Both the position numbers and the translations under genes were made by a program. The notes under the pieces were generated by a model. The model ran no database searches, was not told the origin of the DNA, and worked only from the letters and a program-made list of their open reading frames with translations. Shown here in pieces: positions 61,200 through 64,000 of a stretch of DNA of 64,000 bases. Position 1 is the first letter of the stretch. Each line of letters opens with the position of its first letter. Source of the DNA: Iamia majanohamensis (GTDB lineage Bacteria; Actinomycetota; Acidimicrobiia; Acidimicrobiales; Iamiaceae); the NCBI RefSeq assembly GCF_028532485.1, contig NZ_CP116942.1:3534001-3598000 (forward strand). The letters run 5' to 3'.

Positions 61200-61222
61200 G
61201 TTACAGGTACGCTGCTCCGCCG

Positions 61223-62101
61223 ATGGACGTCGGCGCCACCCTCTTCGCCACCGACCGCAGCTGGGAGCCGGGCCCGCTGGCGGAGGAGCTCGAGGCGCGG
61301 GGCGTGAGCTCGCTCTGGATCCCCGAGCACACCCACATCCCCACCAGCCGACGCACGCCCCCGCCCACCGGCGACGCCGAGCTGCCCGAGGAGTACGCCC
61401 GCACCCTCGACCCCTTCGTGGCCCTCACCTGGGCCGCCGCCGTCACCACCCGGCTCCGCCTCGGCACCGGCATCCTGCTCCCGGCCCAGCGCGAGCCCAT
61501 CGTCACCGCCAAGGCGGTGGCCTCGCTCGACCACCTCTCGGGCGGCCGCCTCGAGCTGGGCGTGGGGTTCGGGTGGAACGCCGACGAGCTGGAGGACCAC
61601 GGCGTCACCATGGGCCAGCGTCGGGCGGTGGCCCGGGAGCGCATCGAGGCCATGCAGGCCCTGTGGGCCGACGAGGTGGCCTCCTACGAGGGCGAGCACG
61701 TCGCGCTCTCGCCGTCGTGGGCCTGGCCCAAGCCGGTCCAGGAGGTCCTCCGCCCCGACGGCGACGGGGGCCAGGCCCCCCGGCGGGGCGTGCCGGTGCA
61801 CCTCGGCGGCATCCCCAGCCCCAAGGTGTTCGGCCACATCGCCTCCTGGGGCGACGGCTGGATCCCCATCGGCGGTGCCGGGCTCACCGAGGCCGTCCCC
61901 CGGTTCCGGGAGGCCATGGCCGAGGCCGGCCGCGACCCCGACGCCCTGCGGATCCTGACCTTCGGCACCATCCCCGACGCCGGGAAGATGGCCCACTACG
62001 AGGAGCTGGGCGTCGACGAGTGCGTGCTGCGGCTGCCCTCGGCCGGGCGCGACGAGGTCCTCCGCACCCTCGACTCCTACGCCCCGTTCCTGCCCGGCTG
62101 A
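61223..62101 (+). CDS. LLM-class F420-dependent oxidoreductase (Rv3520c-like)
   Basis: A 292-residue luciferase-fold enzyme of the F420-dependent type. Features are SLWIPEHTHIPTSRRTP, LRLGTGILLPAQREPIVTAKAVASLDHLSGGRLELGVGFGWN and FGHIASWGDGWIPIGG. Rv3520c in the M. tuberculosis KstR regulon is of this kind. It may reduce or oxidise a steroid-like ketone with F420. The start ATG follows the second-type palindrome by 23 bp, so it is probably coregulated with the SDR. It is 20 bp from the next gene on the same strand. Confidence 0.85.
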   Translation: MDVGATLFATDRSWEPGPLAEELEARGVSSLWIPEHTHIPTSRRTPPPTGDAELPEEYARTLDPFVALTWAAAVTTRLRLGTGILLPAQREPIVTAKAVASLDHLSGGRLELGVGFGWNADELEDHGVTMGQRRAVARERIEAMQALWADEVASYEGEHVALSPSWAWPKPVQEVLRPDGDGGQAPRRGVPVHLGGIPSPKVFGHIASWGDGWIPIGGAGLTEAVPRFREAMAEAGRDPDALRILTFGTIPDAGKMAHYEELGVDECVLRLPSAGRDEVLRTLDSYAPFLPG

Positions 62102-62121
62102 CCCTCTGCCATCCTCGGACG

Positions 62122-62952
62122 GTGCCGCCCACCCGCATCGAGGACCCCGAGGACCCCCGCCTCGACGACTACCGGGCCCTGACCGACCCCGCCCTGCGCA
62201 AGCGCTACGAGGCGCAGCGGGGCGTGTTCATCGTGGAGAGCCCGCTCGCGGTGGAGGCACTGGTCGCCTCGCCCCACGCCCCCGCCACCCGCTCCCTGCT
62301 GGTCGGCGAGCGCCGCCTCGAGCGCATGGCGCCCGCGGTGGACGCCCTGGAGGCCCTCGGCGTCGCCGTCTACACCGCACCGGCCGCCGTCCTGGAGGCC
62401 ACCGCCGGCTTCGCCCTCCACCGGGGCGTGGTCGCCTCGGTCACCCGCCCCGCGCCCGCCGACCCCGGAGCGCTCCTCGCCGGCGCCCGCTGCGCTCTGG
62501 CCGTCGAGGGGGTCAACGACCACGAGAACCTGGGGGGCCTCTTCCGCACCGCGGCCGCCTTCGGGGTGGAGGCCGTGGTCCTCGACCCGACGTGCGCGGA
62601 CCCCTGGTACCGCCGCAGCGTGCGCGTGTCGATGGGCCACGTCCTGGGCGTCCCCCACGCCCGGGCCGAGCGCTGGCCGGGGCTGCTGGCCGACGCCGCC
62701 ACCGCCGGCTGGGACGTGGTGGCCCTCACCCCCGGCGCCCCCGCCCTGCTCCACGAGCTCCCCCCGGCGGGGCCGTCCGGCCGCACCCTGGTGGTGGTCG
62801 GGGCCGAGGGCCCCGGGCTCACCGCCGAGGCGCTGGCCGCCGACGGTGTCCGGCCGGTCCGCATCGCCATGGCCCCCGGTGTCGACTCGCTGAACGTCAC
62901 CACGGCGGCCGGCGTCGCCCTGGCCCACCTCCGCAGCCCCACCCTGACCTGA
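62122..62952 (+). CDS. TrmH/SpoU-family RNA 2'-O-methyltransferase
   Basis: A 276-residue SPOUT methyltransferase. The N-terminal RNA-binding domain (LRKRYEAQRGVFIVESPLAVEAL) is followed by the three SpoU motifs: NDHENLGGLFRTAAAFG, VVVGAEGPGL and IAMAPGVDSLNVTTAAGVAL, which form the knotted SAM site. It methylates a tRNA or rRNA ribose; the exact nucleotide is not evident. The start is GTG at 62122. It is a housekeeping-type gene unrelated to the steroid-like genes. Confidence 0.88.
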   Translation: MPPTRIEDPEDPRLDDYRALTDPALRKRYEAQRGVFIVESPLAVEALVASPHAPATRSLLVGERRLERMAPAVDALEALGVAVYTAPAAVLEATAGFALHRGVVASVTRPAPADPGALLAGARCALAVEGVNDHENLGGLFRTAAAFGVEAVVLDPTCADPWYRRSVRVSMGHVLGVPHARAERWPGLLADAATAGWDVVALTPGAPALLHELPPAGPSGRTLVVVGAEGPGLTAEALAADGVRPVRIAMAPGVDSLNVTTAAGVALAHLRSPTLT

Positions 62953-62965
62953 ACGCCCCACCGTC

Positions 62966-63081
62966 CTGGGCACCAGATCCCCCGGATCTCCCGGTCACCG
63001 GTACCCAGAAGGGACCGTGCTCCGCGGCCTCGCAGCTCTGGGTACGCGATCCCCCGGATCTCCCCGGTCGCCGGTACCCAG
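62966..63081. repeat. Two copies of a 43-44-bp palindromic intergenic repeat
   Basis: Copies at 62966-63008 and 63038-63081 are offset by 72 bp. Each has outer arms CTGGGTAC and GTACCCAG (one mismatch in copy 1) and an inner GATCC-CCC-GGATC dyad, so each can fold as a two-stem structure. They follow the RNA methyltransferase gene. The remainder of 62953-63203 shows no supported gene. Confidence 0.75.
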
Positions 63082-63203
63082 GACGGACGGGGCAGGCATC
63101 ACCCGAGCGGGTGAGCGCCGGCGCAGCCGGCCCGGTGCCGCGGCACCCTGGGGTGGTGGGCGTCGCGGGCAATCCTCCAGGGGGGCGGGACCGAACGTCT
63201 GAC

Positions 63204-64000
63204 GTGCGCATCGCCATCGTCGGCGGGGGCGTGACCGGCCTCGTGGCCGCCCACCACCTCAGCCGCAGCCACCGGATCCGGCTCTTCGAGGCCGACGACC
63301 GCCTCGGCGGCCACGCCCACACGGTCGACGTGGACGTCGACGGCGCCCGCTTCCCGGTCGACACCGGCTTCATCGTCTGCAACGAGCGCACCTACCCCCG
63401 GTTCACCGCCCTGCTCGAGCGCCTGGGCGTGGAGACGGTGCCCTCGGAGATGAGCCTCTCGGTGCGCGACGAGCGGGCCGGGGTCGAGTGGGGCACCGCA
63501 CCGAGCCGGCTCCGGGCCCGGCCCGCAGGCCCCGGTCGGGTGGGCGCCCGGGCCCACGCCGCCCACGCCGGCCTGGTCGCCCGCATCCCCCGCTGGCACC
63601 GGGCCGGGTCCCGCCTGCTGGAGGAGGTCGACCGGGGCGAGGCCGACCCCGACGAGACGCTGCGCTCCTTCCTGGCCCGGGCCGGCCTGCCGCCCTCCTT
63701 CGGCGAGGGCTACGTGGTCCCGCTCACCGCCGCGGTGTGGTCGGCCGACCCCACCACCGTCCTCGACTTCCCGGCGGCCACCATCTGCCGCTTCCTGCGC
63801 AACCACGGGATGCTCACCCTCGGCGAGCGGCCGCAGTGGCGGACCCTCGCAGGCGGCTCGCGGTCCTACGTGGACGCCATCAGCGCGCCCTGGGCCGACG
63901 ACGTGCAGCTGAAGTCGCCCGTGACCGAGCTCCGTCGCCGGCCCGAGGGCGGCGTCGACGTCCGGGTGGCGGGCGCCGAGCCCGAGGCGTTCGACGCGGT
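63204..64000 (+). CDS. FAD-dependent amine-oxidase-like protein, N-terminal part (3' end outside window)
   Basis: The frame starts at GTG 63204 and is still open at the window end, giving 265 codons. The N-terminus RIAIVGGGVTGLVAAHHLS is the dinucleotide-binding motif, followed by LFEADDRLGGHAHTVDVDVDG and the substrate-side DTGFIVCNERTYP. VPLTAAVWSADP and TLAGGSRSYVDAI match the COG2907 type of flavoprotein, which is often encoded next to DUF1365 and cyclopropane-fatty-acid-synthase-like genes; those would lie beyond the window. Probably acts on lipid. An upstream GGGGGCGGG is a weak ribosome-binding site. Confidence 0.82.
   Translation, partial: MRIAIVGGGVTGLVAAHHLSRSHRIRLFEADDRLGGHAHTVDVDVDGARFPVDTGFIVCNERTYPRFTALLERLGVETVPSEMSLSVRDERAGVEWGTAPSRLRARPAGPGRVGARAHAAHAGLVARIPRWHRAGSRLLEEVDRGEADPDETLRSFLARAGLPPSFGEGYVVPLTAAVWSADPTTVLDFPAATICRFLRNHGMLTLGERPQWRTLAGGSRSYVDAISAPWADDVQLKSPVTELRRRPEGGVDVRVAGAEPEAFDA

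Overview
The window is very GC-rich bacterial DNA. It has short intergenic gaps, many GTG starts, and frequent ATGA, GTGA or TGATG overlaps between neighbouring genes. F420/deazaflavin- and flavin-type oxidoreductases, a CYP125-like P450 and a KstR-like TetR regulator point to an actinobacterium. The gene families resemble mycobacterial and rhodococcal cholesterol-catabolism genes, but no Mce4 importer and no ring-opening genes are present. A non-mycobacterial lineage such as Acidimicrobiia is my guess; the sequence does not prove it. I saw no rRNA, tRNA or CRISPR array.

Layout. 1-994: the 3' end of an acyl-CoA dehydrogenase gene and a KstR-like regulator. 1016-7739 (minus): a tight operon with a FadD19-like acyl-CoA synthetase, a nitronate monooxygenase-like protein, an amidohydrolase, an enoyl-CoA hydratase and an MFS exporter, followed by a DUF1905 gene. 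7843-14784 (plus): an Rv3521-Rv3523-like module with OB-fold/DUF35 proteins, two thiolase-fold Ltp proteins lacking the catalytic Cys, an EchA19-like hydratase, a CYP125-like P450, another DUF35 protein and a Cys-containing SCP-x-type thiolase. 14797-15773: an intact IS5-type insertion sequence. 15788-21367 and 26103-32957 (both minus): two Liv-type ABC transporter operons. Each has LivF, LivG, a fused LivH-LivM permease, one or two lipoprotein binding proteins and a small two-helix membrane protein. Between them lie a DUF4190-type protein, a second FadD19-like synthetase, a deazaflavin-dependent reductase, a second EchA19-like hydratase and an Rv3519-like acetoacetate-decarboxylase-fold protein.

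33071-40689: FadE27-like and FadE26-like dehydrogenases, an alpha/beta hydrolase, a third FadD, a luciferase-like monooxygenase and a CaiB-type CoA-transferase. 40882-46248: mostly unrelated genes (NIPSNAP protein, M3 peptidase, PhoD-type phosphatase, DUF3152 metalloprotease) separated by palindromic repeats. 46338-49518: a KshA-like protein without the Rieske centre and a FadE34-like double dehydrogenase. 49591-55186: two glycosyltransferases, an enoyl-CoA hydratase, a SABATH-type methyltransferase and a thiolase. 55461-64000: a lactate-dehydrogenase-like flavoenzyme, the transglutaminase/alpha-E/circularly permuted ATP-grasp operon, an SDR, an LLM oxidoreductase, a TrmH-type RNA methyltransferase and the start of an FAD-dependent amine-oxidase-like gene.

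How the parts fit. Nine copies of a palindrome close to the published KstR box (TnnAACnnGTTnnA) lie between 8 and 28 bp, or up to about 160 bp, before start codons of the CoA-type catabolic genes and of one ABC transporter. I infer a KstR-controlled regulon for activating and shortening the side chain of a sterol-like or isoprenoid carboxylic acid, with Liv-type ABC importers possibly supplying it. A second, distinct palindrome (CTGACG-N3-CGTCAG) occurs four times before other genes of the same pathway and implies another, unidentified regulator.
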